NCBI GenBank assembly: GCA_913009925.1
Contig: CAJVWY010000017.1
Location: forward strand, 1 to 11,739
Source: an uncultured bacterium
GTDB lineage: Bacteria > Actinomycetota > Thermoleophilia > BMS3ABIN01
Length of the DNA stretch: 11,739 nucleotides
Direction of reading: 5' to 3'
A model generated the notes under the pieces. It was given only the letters and a program-made list of their open reading frames with translations, was not told the DNA's origin and made no database searches. Position numbers and translations under genes: made by a program. Shown piece by piece: positions 6,401-11,739 of the stretch; the first letter of the stretch is position 1, and each line of letters opens with the position of its first letter.

Positions 6401-6997
6401 GATGACGTCATGTCCCGTCACGGTTCGGTGCGCCTGAAGGAGCTGGAGCACAAGGGGGACCGCTCCGGCGTCAGTGTCATCGGCATCATCTCCAAGGTCA
6501 AGCGCCTGACCACGAAGAAGGGCGACCCCATGGCTTTCGTCAATCTGGAGGACCTGGAGGACAAGGTGGAGGTCATCGTATTCACCGATCTTTACAGCCG
6601 CTGCCGCGAGCTGCTGGTCGATGACGCGGTCGTCATTGTAAAAGGGAAGCTGGACCGCAAGGGCAGGGACGAGATCAAGATCATCGCTTCGGAGATAAAC
6701 CGGCTGGAGGACGATGGGGGCGGCGGCCCGCAGGAGAAAGATACGGAAGGCAAGACCATCAACCTGGAGATTGACATCGAAGCCATCCAGCGCAAACCGG
6801 ACCTGCTGCGGCAGATGAAGGAACTCTGCCGGGACTACCCCGGGGGCATGCCCGTCTTTCTGCGCATGCTGGCCGACGGCGGCGTACGCGTACTAAAGCT
6901 GGGTTCCGAATTCAACGTAAAGCCGGAACGGGAGTTCCTGTCCCGCATGGAAGGGCTGCTGGACATGGGCGGGGTCATAGTCAGCACCGCTGATTAG
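3488..6997 (+). CDS. dnaE: DNA polymerase III subunit alpha (DnaE1 type)
   Basis: This 1,169-residue protein is the catalytic subunit of the replicative polymerase and has normal length for the family. The N-terminal PHP domain (about 20–290) keeps the metal-site residues H24, H26, D33, H58, E83, H101 or H102, C152, D220 and H222. The polymerase core holds the three catalytic aspartates: D414 and D416 in MPDIDIDF and D567 in LLKMDFLGL. Further on are the fingers motif GVAIYQEQLMEISKKIAGF, a helix-hairpin-helix region (GLNAVKNVG to LIKSGALD), a beta-clamp binding motif QASIFDL starting at Q920, and an OB-fold (GVSVIGIISKVKRLTTKKGD). A glycine-rich linker and a short C-terminal domain follow. 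The start is TTG at 3488, with GAGGGAG at 3476–3482 five bases upstream; no better ATG or GTG precedes the PHP domain. No polC-style inserted exonuclease domain is present. Confidence 0.98.
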   Translation: MSESSANPVGASATPPASGFVHLHVHSEYSILDGACKIDSLLDRCLELGMEAVAVTDHGVLSGAIDLYREARERDIKPIIGLEAYVVDDRRNKAKVKERRHHLTLLAADNTGYRNLIQISSRGFLEGYYYKPRVDMEVLRAHSEGIIVLSGCLNGRVAHHLQSDDREGALEQVRALEEIFGPDNLYLEIQYQGLPEQEKVNPQLIELAAEVGRPLVATNDVHYLRHEDASSHDALLCIQTGSTLLEADRLKFQGEDFYLKSAEEMAEALPQVPEALATTMEIAERCNVVLDFSQVHIPSFEVPQDEEPDQDVYLRKLCEEGLKRRYTGGETPEVRERLEYELSTIADMGFASYFLVVWDFVKFARDNDIAVGPGRGSAAGSLVSYCLGITDIDPLKYDLLFERFLNPGRKSMPDIDIDFSPEDREKVLAYVTEKYGRRNVAQIITFGTMAARAATRDAGRVMGVSYGVVDKIAKLIPEGPGVSLASSLRPGQELRQIYDSDPQTREVIDMGRPLEGLIRQDSIHAAGVVISDRPLTEYVPLQQKGEAEVVTQFPMNDVEALGLLKMDFLGLRNLDIIKSALRLIRESRGTEIELSEIPLDDARTYEMMRKGQSDGVFQFESTGMKESLREVRPTCFEDLYALVALYRPGPMQHISKYARNKQNPELVTYDDERLREILEPTYGVAIYQEQLMEISKKIAGFRPAEADDLRKAIGKKNKELLASLKSKFIQGCRDNKVSHRVADSLWGLMDAAGDYSFNKSHAVSYALVAYQTAYLKANYPVEYMAATISSVMSTKDKVPYYVHACEGMGIEVLPPDVNESHNDFAVVEEKIRFGLNAVKNVGSAVIAAIIASRQQEGPFTSIYDFCRRVDSSLLNRKALESLIKSGALDSTGATRKGMLAVMSQALAAGMQSQEDSRSGQASIFDLAEDDSSREVIDPPVPGDEFSSEELLKLEKEILGLFISSHPLAALTDDVMSRHGSVRLKELEHKGDRSGVSVIGIISKVKRLTTKKGDPMAFVNLEDLEDKVEVIVFTDLYSRCRELLVDDAVVIVKGKLDRKGRDEIKIIASEINRLEDDGGGGPQEKDTEGKTINLEIDIEAIQRKPDLLRQMKELCRDYPGGMPVFLRMLADGGVRVLKLGSEFNVKPEREFLSRMEGLLDMGGVIVSTAD

Positions 6998-7088
6998 CCC
7001 GGTGCGGGATCGCCCGGACTTGTCTCCAGCAAGCTCCTGTGATAGCTTTCCAATCTGCGGTTACTTGTGATTGTAGCGACGGAGGATC

Positions 7089-7481
7089 ATGCCTGACGCC
7101 CATGAAGCCATACAGGAACTACTGGAGATGTCCGCCAGCATACGTGCGGCGGTGCTGGTGCGAGGTGCCGATGAGGTAATCGCCAGCACCTACGACGGAA
7201 GCGATAAGGAGGCGGCTATGGTACAGGGCGCCAGGGCCATCCTGGAGGAGGCCCGTGCCGCTGCCCGGGACATGGGCCGGCCGCCGCTGAGTCAGCTGTT
7301 CATCGAGACCAGGAGCGGGTGCCTGTTCATCATAGCCGGCGAGGGCGATACCTGGCTGGCCGCCACCACCGGCACCGACCCCACGGTGGGGCTGGTACTC
7401 TACGACGCCAACACCGCCCTCAAGACGGCTCTCGAGGGCCAGGCGGCGGATGATAAGGCGGAGGAGGAGAGTGATGGCTAA
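7089..7481 (+). CDS. Roadblock/LC7-domain protein
   Basis: The product is 130 residues. It starts with a helix (HEAIQELLEMSASIRAAVLVRGADEVIAST), then a second helix (KEAAMVQGARAILEEARAAARDMG), then strands PLSQLFIETRSGCLFIIAGEGDTWLAATT and GLVLYDANTALKTAL, the alpha/beta pattern of Roadblock/LC7 proteins. In bacteria such proteins are often partners or regulators of small Ras-like GTPases and form dimers in the cytoplasm. No GTPase gene is visible here. GGAGGA lies at 7081–7086, just before the ATG. The gene is 91 bp after dnaE on the same strand and overlaps the next gene by 8 bp, so the two are probably translated together. The acidic C-terminal tail (DDKAEEESDG) is outside the fold. The family call is good; the role is unknown. 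Confidence 0.8.
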   Translation: MPDAHEAIQELLEMSASIRAAVLVRGADEVIASTYDGSDKEAAMVQGARAILEEARAAARDMGRPPLSQLFIETRSGCLFIIAGEGDTWLAATTGTDPTVGLVLYDANTALKTALEGQAADDKAEEESDG

Positions 7482-7683
7482 AGGAAGGTACTTTTTTACC
7501 GGGTTATTGCTGTCGGTGGCATCGGCGCTGGGGCTCACCTACCTGCTGCGTCGCATCCGGCGGCAGCAGGGAGTAGAACTTTATTTCGATGACGGTTCGA
7601 TGCTGGCGATAAACGACCAGAGTTCCGAGTTGTCGGCCAAGCTCACAGCCATGACCGAGGAGCTTCTCAGGCAATCCCTGTAG
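7474..7683 (+). CDS. Small single-pass membrane protein of unknown function
   Basis: The 69-residue product begins MAKGRYFFTGLLLSVASALG and continues LTYLLRRIRRQQ. It has one hydrophobic segment at about residues 7–26 followed by a strongly basic stretch (RRIRRQQ), which predicts the C-terminal part stays in the cytoplasm. The soluble part reads VELYFDDGSMLAIND and ends in a helix (LSAKLTAMTEELLRQSL). I do not recognise a named family. The ATG at 7474 is chosen because GGAGGAGAG (7462–7470) precedes it by three bases. A longer version from 7450 would add an arginine-rich leader with no ribosome site. The start overlaps the end of the Roadblock gene by 8 bp, suggesting coupled translation and a shared process, perhaps anchoring the Roadblock protein at the membrane. 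The last 17 bp overlap the 3' end of the opposing transglutaminase gene. Confidence 0.65.
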   Translation: MAKGRYFFTGLLLSVASALGLTYLLRRIRRQQGVELYFDDGSMLAINDQSSELSAKLTAMTEELLRQSL

Positions 7684-9856
7684 CGGTTCCGCGGCACCTG
7701 ATCATTTCGCTAATCCTGCCGGCGAGTGACGCCGCCCTGGCGCCGTTCGTTTCCGGATCCAGCCCCCCGTAGCGGACACATTCCACCATGGAGGAAAGCC
7801 GGGAGAAGTCGTCGCTTTCGAGAAAGCGGCAGACCCTGTCGGAAAAGCTCCGGAGAGTCTCGCCGGGTTGGCGCTGGAGCCCCAGTTCCTGCAGGCGGGC
7901 CGCCAGGGCCAGGTAGTCCCTCAGGACCGGCTGGCTGCTATAGCAACGGTCCATGGTCGTGGCCAGCTTCCTGCGGCGGCGACGGTCACGCGTCAGACGC
8001 TCCAATCCCCTGAATATCACCAATGCCAGCAATGCCGCCGCCAGCAGCGACGCCAGGATGGGCATGAACGGCAGAGAGAGGAAGAAGGAGGCGACAGCGC
8101 GGATGGTGCCGCCGGCGGGGGTGTCTCCCAGAAGCCGCTCCAGATATGAGAAGACTTTACCCATCACCCACGGGTCCTGGGTGCCGCCTGAGGGATAATC
8201 GAACCCCGGCGTAGGATCGAAGGCTACCCAGCCGGCGGAGCCGAAGTATATCTCCACCCAGGCATGCGCGTCGCTCTGCCGTATCTCCCACAGGGCGGTA
8301 AAGGGGTTGTATTCACCCCCGGTGTAGCCGGTGACTACCCGCGCCGGTATACCGGCGCTCCTGGCCATGACAGCCATGGCCGAGGCGAAATGTTCGCAGT
8401 AGCCCGCCTTCTGCTCAAAGAGGAAATAGGCCGTGGCGTCCATGTCTTTGCTTTGCGGCGGGATATCCAGATCGTACGGGTAGTTCTCTTTCAGGTAATC
8501 CTCGATCGCCGCGGCCTTGTCGTAGCGGGTGTCATAAGGTGCGGTGATCCGGACGGCCAGCTCCTCGACGCGTTCCAGGCCCTGCCGGTCCATGGACTCC
8601 AGCTGCGTGTACTGCGGATCTATCTTTAGGTCGCTTTCCTGACTGAGGGGAAAGCGGCGCAGGAAGTCCGGGTCATACACCGGCTGGTCGGACACGACCG
8701 AATACACCGTGCCTGCGGTCAGCTGGTAGGGGCTCCGGATACTTTGGAACTGGTCGGTCTTGACGCGGTCAGTGGGAAAGTATAGCTGAACCGGTTTCCA
8801 GCTGGCGAATATCACGTTGGGCATGTCCTGCTGGACGAAAAAGCTCTCCACCTTTGTCCTGGTCTCCGGGGCCAAATAATTGGACAGGTTGAAGTTGAAG
8901 GGGGGTGAATCCACTTCCATCTCGTTGAACCGCTCCTCGCTGATCTCCCAGCCCTTGCCGTTGTAGCGGTCGAAGACCACGCCCCGATAGAAGTTGTAGC
9001 CGGCGGATTTCACCTTGAGCACTACATCGTCGCTCAAGTACCCGCGGGAGCGCAGGTCCATATATGAATTGAAACCGTGGTACGAATCGGGGTTGAAGCG
9101 TGGTTCCTGGCTGAAGGGATCGCCGCCCGACGGATAATAGGGATTGCTAACGTCGCCGTTGAAATCGCTGAAGAGACGCTGCAGGTCCGAGAAAGGCAGG
9201 CTATAGAGCCGGGCCTCCAGGTTCTGGGGGATCAGGAACAGGACCGGGACCGCCAGGCATATGCCAGCCAGCCAGGTAACCGCCGCGTATCTCATCACAT
9301 AACCGGCCTTCACCCGCAGGCGGCTGCCGAGCCGCTGCCCCTCTTCTGAGATATAGAAGTAGACCAGGGAGATCACGGCCGCCATGCTGAACAGGGCCAG
9401 GCCCAGGAAATAAATCATGCCGGTGGAGAGAACAGCCCCCGCGGCCACGAGGACGGCGCCGCTGGCCAGGGAAAACTTGAGGTCCTTGCGCGACGGCACG
9501 TCGAAGGAATGCAGCACCTGCAGCCACAAGAGCATTTTGACCAGGGGCAGGCGTGTATCGTAGAGGTTGGCGGCCAGTTCTCGCAGGAAAATCAGCGCTG
9601 TCCCCGCAACCAGGAGCGACAGGACCAGCTTGAGTGCCAGGTTGCGTCGATGCCGCAGTTTCCAGCTGGTCACGTAACCGGCAGCGGTGAGCACCGGAAT
9701 GGCCACCAGGTTCAGTGGGCTATAGTAACCCATGGCGAGGATGGTGACCTCGGAGATGATCACCGAGGCAAGGATGCCCATCCTCAGCGGCAGACTCTCC
9801 TCGGGCAGGCGCCGCGGGTTAAGCTTCAGATAGAATTTTACAAGGGCTCCAGGCAT
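7667..9856 (-). CDS. TgpA-like transmembrane transglutaminase (DUF3488, transglutaminase core, DUF4129-like tail)
   Basis: The 729-residue protein has six or seven hydrophobic segments in its first 210 residues (for example ILASVIISEVTILAMG and AAVTWLAGICLAVPVLFLI). A large extracytoplasmic region follows, then a last membrane helix near 591–615 and a cytoplasmic tail with an arginine cluster (DRRRRRK) and LRDYLALAARLQELGLQ, like DUF4129. The transglutaminase-like core carries a Cys-His-Asp triad: C487 in AGYCEHFASAMAVMARSAG, H531 in SDAHAWVEIY and D547 in AFDPTPGF. Such proteins have cysteine-protease or transglutaminase folds acting on the outer face of the membrane; substrates are mostly unknown. 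The start at 9856 is chosen because GAGG lies close upstream and it overlaps the DUF58 gene by only 19 bp. The upstream ATG at 9898 has no ribosome site. It is the last gene of the moxR–DUF58 operon. Confidence 0.9.
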   Translation of the reverse strand: MPGALVKFYLKLNPRRLPEESLPLRMGILASVIISEVTILAMGYYSPLNLVAIPVLTAAGYVTSWKLRHRRNLALKLVLSLLVAGTALIFLRELAANLYDTRLPLVKMLLWLQVLHSFDVPSRKDLKFSLASGAVLVAAGAVLSTGMIYFLGLALFSMAAVISLVYFYISEEGQRLGSRLRVKAGYVMRYAAVTWLAGICLAVPVLFLIPQNLEARLYSLPFSDLQRLFSDFNGDVSNPYYPSGGDPFSQEPRFNPDSYHGFNSYMDLRSRGYLSDDVVLKVKSAGYNFYRGVVFDRYNGKGWEISEERFNEMEVDSPPFNFNLSNYLAPETRTKVESFFVQQDMPNVIFASWKPVQLYFPTDRVKTDQFQSIRSPYQLTAGTVYSVVSDQPVYDPDFLRRFPLSQESDLKIDPQYTQLESMDRQGLERVEELAVRITAPYDTRYDKAAAIEDYLKENYPYDLDIPPQSKDMDATAYFLFEQKAGYCEHFASAMAVMARSAGIPARVVTGYTGGEYNPFTALWEIRQSDAHAWVEIYFGSAGWVAFDPTPGFDYPSGGTQDPWVMGKVFSYLERLLGDTPAGGTIRAVASFFLSLPFMPILASLLAAALLALVIFRGLERLTRDRRRRRKLATTMDRCYSSQPVLRDYLALAARLQELGLQRQPGETLRSFSDRVCRFLESDDFSRLSSMVECVRYGGLDPETNGARAASLAGRISEMIRCRGTATGIA

Positions 9857-11022
9857 GACCTCAGGCCCTCGCCCGTCTCTATTGGCAGGAATCGGCATCC
9901 ACGGGCATGGAGGCGCTTACCCAGGGCGGCCAGCCCAGGTCCGTCCAAGAAGCCGTTGCCACCGCCGGCAAGCCGCCGGCCGTCGACCATGATGACCAGG
10001 GAGCGGGGGTGGCGCCGGAAAAAAGCGCTCTGGTGGATATGGGCATAGTCCCTGTGGCTGGCCAGCAGCAACACCGGAGTGGCATAGGACCAGGGAAGGC
10101 CGCCCTCCAGTTCCAGGGGCCGGTTACCATCGGCCTGGATGCCGGAGAGCCAGAGCATGGCCGCGCCGGTGTCGTAGCCCAGCTTCCGGTCGGCCGCGTC
10201 CGCGGGCGAGCGACCCAGGCCGAACCGGTGGCCATGCTCTTCCTCGCGTTTGAGCAGCGATGCCGCGGTCTTCACCAGGACCTCGAACACTTCTTCAGTC
10301 GCACCATCTGTACCCCGGAAGTTATCGATGATGAAGACCGGGGTGACCATTGTCTGGCGCGCGTATTCCACAACGGCCAGGCGGTTGCTGCGGGCTGTGG
10401 TTCGCCAATGGATCGATCTCGGGCTGTCTTCCGGGCGGTAGTCCCTCACACCCAGGTAGTCGCCGGCGGCGCAGCGGCTGGGGCTGGCGCTGGAAGCGGC
10501 ATGGCCCGCTTCCCGGCGATCAGTGTTCCAGTCGCCGGCGAGGTGCTGCCAGGCCGGATATACGGTCAGCGGGCTGGCAATGGCATAGCAACGGCGTGAA
10601 CGTACCAGCCCCAACGGCGCGCTGCTGGTCAGCAGCGCCGTGCCGCCGGGGTAGATTCCCCGCTTGAGCCCGCTGAAGCGGGCCTCCAGCCGGCAGGTCT
10701 CCTTACCGCCGACGGCGGGTATAAAGAGACGCTGTCTGCTTCCCCCCAGACTGCAGTCGAGGCTGAGGAAGAAACGGGGCAGCCGTGAGCGGTTCCTGAT
10801 CACCAGGGCCGCGGTGACCGCGCCGCCGGAATCCGCCTCTCCGGGCGAGATAAGCTCCAGTTCCAGCCTGCGGGTGTTGGCGCGGCTGAGGATAAGGGAT
10901 GCCAGCGGAAAGGCGATCAGCAGGGCCGCCAGGATATAGAGCCAGCCGGAGCCGATGTTCCAGGCGATGAGATACATCACCAGGGCGGCTGTAAGCCAAA
11001 AGATTGTCTTGCGGGTCGGCAT
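9838..11022 (-). CDS. DUF58-domain membrane protein
   Basis: The 394-residue protein begins with two adjacent membrane helices (residues 7–21 and 27–46, IFWLTAALVMYLIAW and WLYILAALLIAFPLASLIL). A beta-rich region (50–155) follows, then the DUF58 signature GDYLGVRDYRPEDSPRSIHW continuing RTTARSNRLAVVEY (residues 187–220), and a von Willebrand A-like domain starting TPVFIIDNF. The DxSxS metal motif expected in a classical vWA domain is not present (DNFRG instead). DUF58 proteins are commonly encoded between a MoxR ATPase and a transmembrane transglutaminase and are thought to work with the ATPase in assembling or activating envelope proteins. The ATG at 11022 gives complete N-terminal helices but only a weak AGG ribosome site. 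The gene is 18 bp after the moxR-like stop and overlaps the next gene, so it is co-transcribed. Confidence 0.9.
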   Translation of the reverse strand: MPTRKTIFWLTAALVMYLIAWNIGSGWLYILAALLIAFPLASLILSRANTRRLELELISPGEADSGGAVTAALVIRNRSRLPRFFLSLDCSLGGSRQRLFIPAVGGKETCRLEARFSGLKRGIYPGGTALLTSSAPLGLVRSRRCYAIASPLTVYPAWQHLAGDWNTDRREAGHAASSASPSRCAAGDYLGVRDYRPEDSPRSIHWRTTARSNRLAVVEYARQTMVTPVFIIDNFRGTDGATEEVFEVLVKTAASLLKREEEHGHRFGLGRSPADAADRKLGYDTGAAMLWLSGIQADGNRPLELEGGLPWSYATPVLLLASHRDYAHIHQSAFFRRHPRSLVIMVDGRRLAGGGNGFLDGPGLAALGKRLHARGCRFLPIETGEGLRSCLEPL

Positions 11023-11040
11023 GGCAACCTGTCCGGCTGC

Positions 11041-11612
11041 CTAGACCGGCACCCTGGCGGAGTCGATGATCGCCGCGATCAGTTCCGCGGCTTCGCCGTT
11101 GTTCCGGGTTGAGCCTCTCCTGAGCACCAGGCGGTGGGACAGGACCGGTCCGGCGGCGGCCTGCACATCGTCAGGAGTGACAAAGGTGCGTCCGTTGACG
11201 AAAGCGAGGCTCTGGCAGGTATGCACCAGCGCCACACTGGCCCGTGGTGAGGCGCCCAGGGTGATCTTGTCGCTGGAGCGGGTGGCCTCGATGATGTCCA
11301 TGATATAGGCGAGAACCGCTTCGGAGACCTCGATCTGGCGGACCGCGGTTTGCAGCTGTACGATCTGATGAATGTCGATCACCGGCTGGAGATGCTCCAG
11401 GGGATGCACAATCAGCTGGTCCCGGATCATCTTTTCCTCGCTCAGCCTGGCCGGCAGGCCCAGGGATATGGAAATAAGGAAACGGTCGGTCTGTCCTTCG
11501 GGCAGCGGGAACGTTCCGTGCAGTTCATGGGGGTTCTGGGTGGCGATGACGAAGAACGGCGACGGCAGCTGGTGAGTCTGGTTATCGATGGTTACCTGTT
11601 GCTCCTCCATGG
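11041..11612 (-). CDS. MoxR-family AAA+ ATPase, C-terminal part (truncated by contig end)
   Basis: About 190 codons of genomic sequence remain, from the block (A)MEEQQVTIDNQTHQLPSPFF to a stop at 11043–11041. Visible AAA+ features are sensor 1 (VIATQNP), the MoxR-typical HGTFPLPEGQTDRF with its arginine finger, and sensor 2 in LGASPRASVAL. The C-terminal lid helices end in FVTPDDVQAAAGPVLSHRL. The Walker A and B motifs, on roughly the first 110–130 residues, are missing. The two bases at 11611–11612 complete a GCC alanine codon in the form expected for the family (EAMEE), so the ATG at 11610 is an internal methionine, not the start. Upstream of it the frame runs into adapter sequence, giving the false N-terminus MTGVQTCALPIS. 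MoxR ATPases act as chaperone-like machines with vWA/DUF58 partners, and this is the first visible gene of that operon. Confidence 0.92.
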
Positions 11613-11678
11613 AGATCGGAAGAGCACACGTCTGAACTCCAGTCACATTCCTTTATCTCGTATGCCGTCTTCTGCTTG
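11613..11678 (+). other. Illumina TruSeq indexed adapter (non-genomic)
   Basis: From 11613 the sequence reads AGATCGGAAGAGCACACG and continues as the standard TruSeq indexed adapter up to GTCTTCTGCTTG at 11678. An index segment ATTCCT, then TT, follows the common part; it matches what I recall as TruSeq index 27. This is untrimmed library adapter and not part of the organism. Confidence 0.97.
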
Positions 11679-11739
11679 AAAAAAAAAAAATAAAATTAAT
11701 AAAAAAAACAGATCAAAAATTATTTCAGCTTGACTACAT
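11679..11739 (+). other. A-rich tail after the adapter (non-genomic)
   Basis: A run of 12 A is followed by A/T-rich low-complexity sequence, then 17 more mixed bases (TTTCAGCTTGACTACAT). Poly-A after the adapter is what an Illumina read gives once it has passed the end of the fragment. The final bases are probably low-quality calls. Nothing here should be annotated. Confidence 0.85.

Noticed and set aside
7020..7048. Promoter for the Roadblock gene (TTGTCT with TAGCTT 17 bp downstream)
   Set aside because: The -10 match is poor and another weak pair is equally good nearby; not enough to list, and co-transcription with dnaE is possible.
9857..9898. Upstream start at 9898 for the transglutaminase gene
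   Set aside because: No ribosome site, and it would lengthen the overlap with the DUF58 gene to 61 bp; the ATG at 9856 has GAGG nearby and a 19-bp overlap.
1..11612. CRISPR array, tRNA or rRNA genes
   Set aside because: No regularly spaced repeats, cloverleaf-like sequences or rRNA segments were seen on either strand.
11608..11646. Complete short MoxR protein starting in MTGVQTCALPIS, or starting at the ATG at 11610
   Set aside because: The first is adapter translation. The second is an internal methionine of the family's EAMEE block, and the ATPase core before it is missing because the contig ends.
11350..11679. Plus-strand open frame of 109 codons ending in adapter sequence
   Set aside because: Antisense shadow of the moxR-like gene, extended through the adapter (KSTRLNSSH peptide); not a gene.

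Overview
The window is GC-rich bacterial DNA, probably a metagenomic or draft-genome contig. The gene set (DnaE with an intact PHP metal site, a Roadblock/LC7 protein, a MoxR–DUF58–transglutaminase cluster) and the GC-rich codon use would suit a deep-branching actinobacterial or other Gram-positive-like lineage. I hold that placement at low confidence because no single marker fixes it.

Positions 1–3280 form an accessory island. It opens with the 5' part of an IS21-family istA on the minus strand, cut by the window edge, whose element end is probably near 313. A 5'-truncated, frameshifted Rhs gene follows (321–1254). Its GC-rich core ends in an AT-rich C-terminal tip that looks like a polymorphic toxin, followed 50 bp later by an equally AT-rich DUF4279 gene that is a good candidate for its immunity protein. 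A complete IS30-family element (1793–2865, minus-strand transposase, 23-bp imperfect terminal repeats) begins five bases past the DUF4279 stop codon. After it lies a second Rhs core fragment (about 2867–3280), a diverged copy of the first at a constant offset of 2,711 bp. The layout resembles an eroded Rhs locus with an orphan core/tip cassette.

Positions 3281–3487 are non-coding. They hold an inverted repeat, a GC palindrome and a plausible sigma70-type promoter for dnaE, the replicative DNA polymerase III alpha subunit (3488–6997, TTG start). Downstream on the same strand is a small two-gene unit: a Roadblock/LC7-domain protein (7089–7481) overlapping by 8 bp a 69-residue single-pass membrane protein (7474–7683). 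The latter overlaps tail-to-tail by 17 bp with the minus-strand cluster.

Positions 7667–11612 are a minus-strand operon in the order moxR-like ATPase (partial), DUF58 protein, TgpA-like transmembrane transglutaminase. The reading frames are separated by 18 bp and then overlap by 19 bp. This is a widespread envelope-associated module in which the ATPase and DUF58 protein are thought to act together, while the membrane transglutaminase has an extracytoplasmic catalytic domain.

The last 127 bases (11613–11739) are not genomic. They are an Illumina TruSeq indexed adapter followed by an A-rich tail. The contig really ends at 11612, inside the moxR-like gene, and any protein predicted across that point carries an artificial N-terminus.
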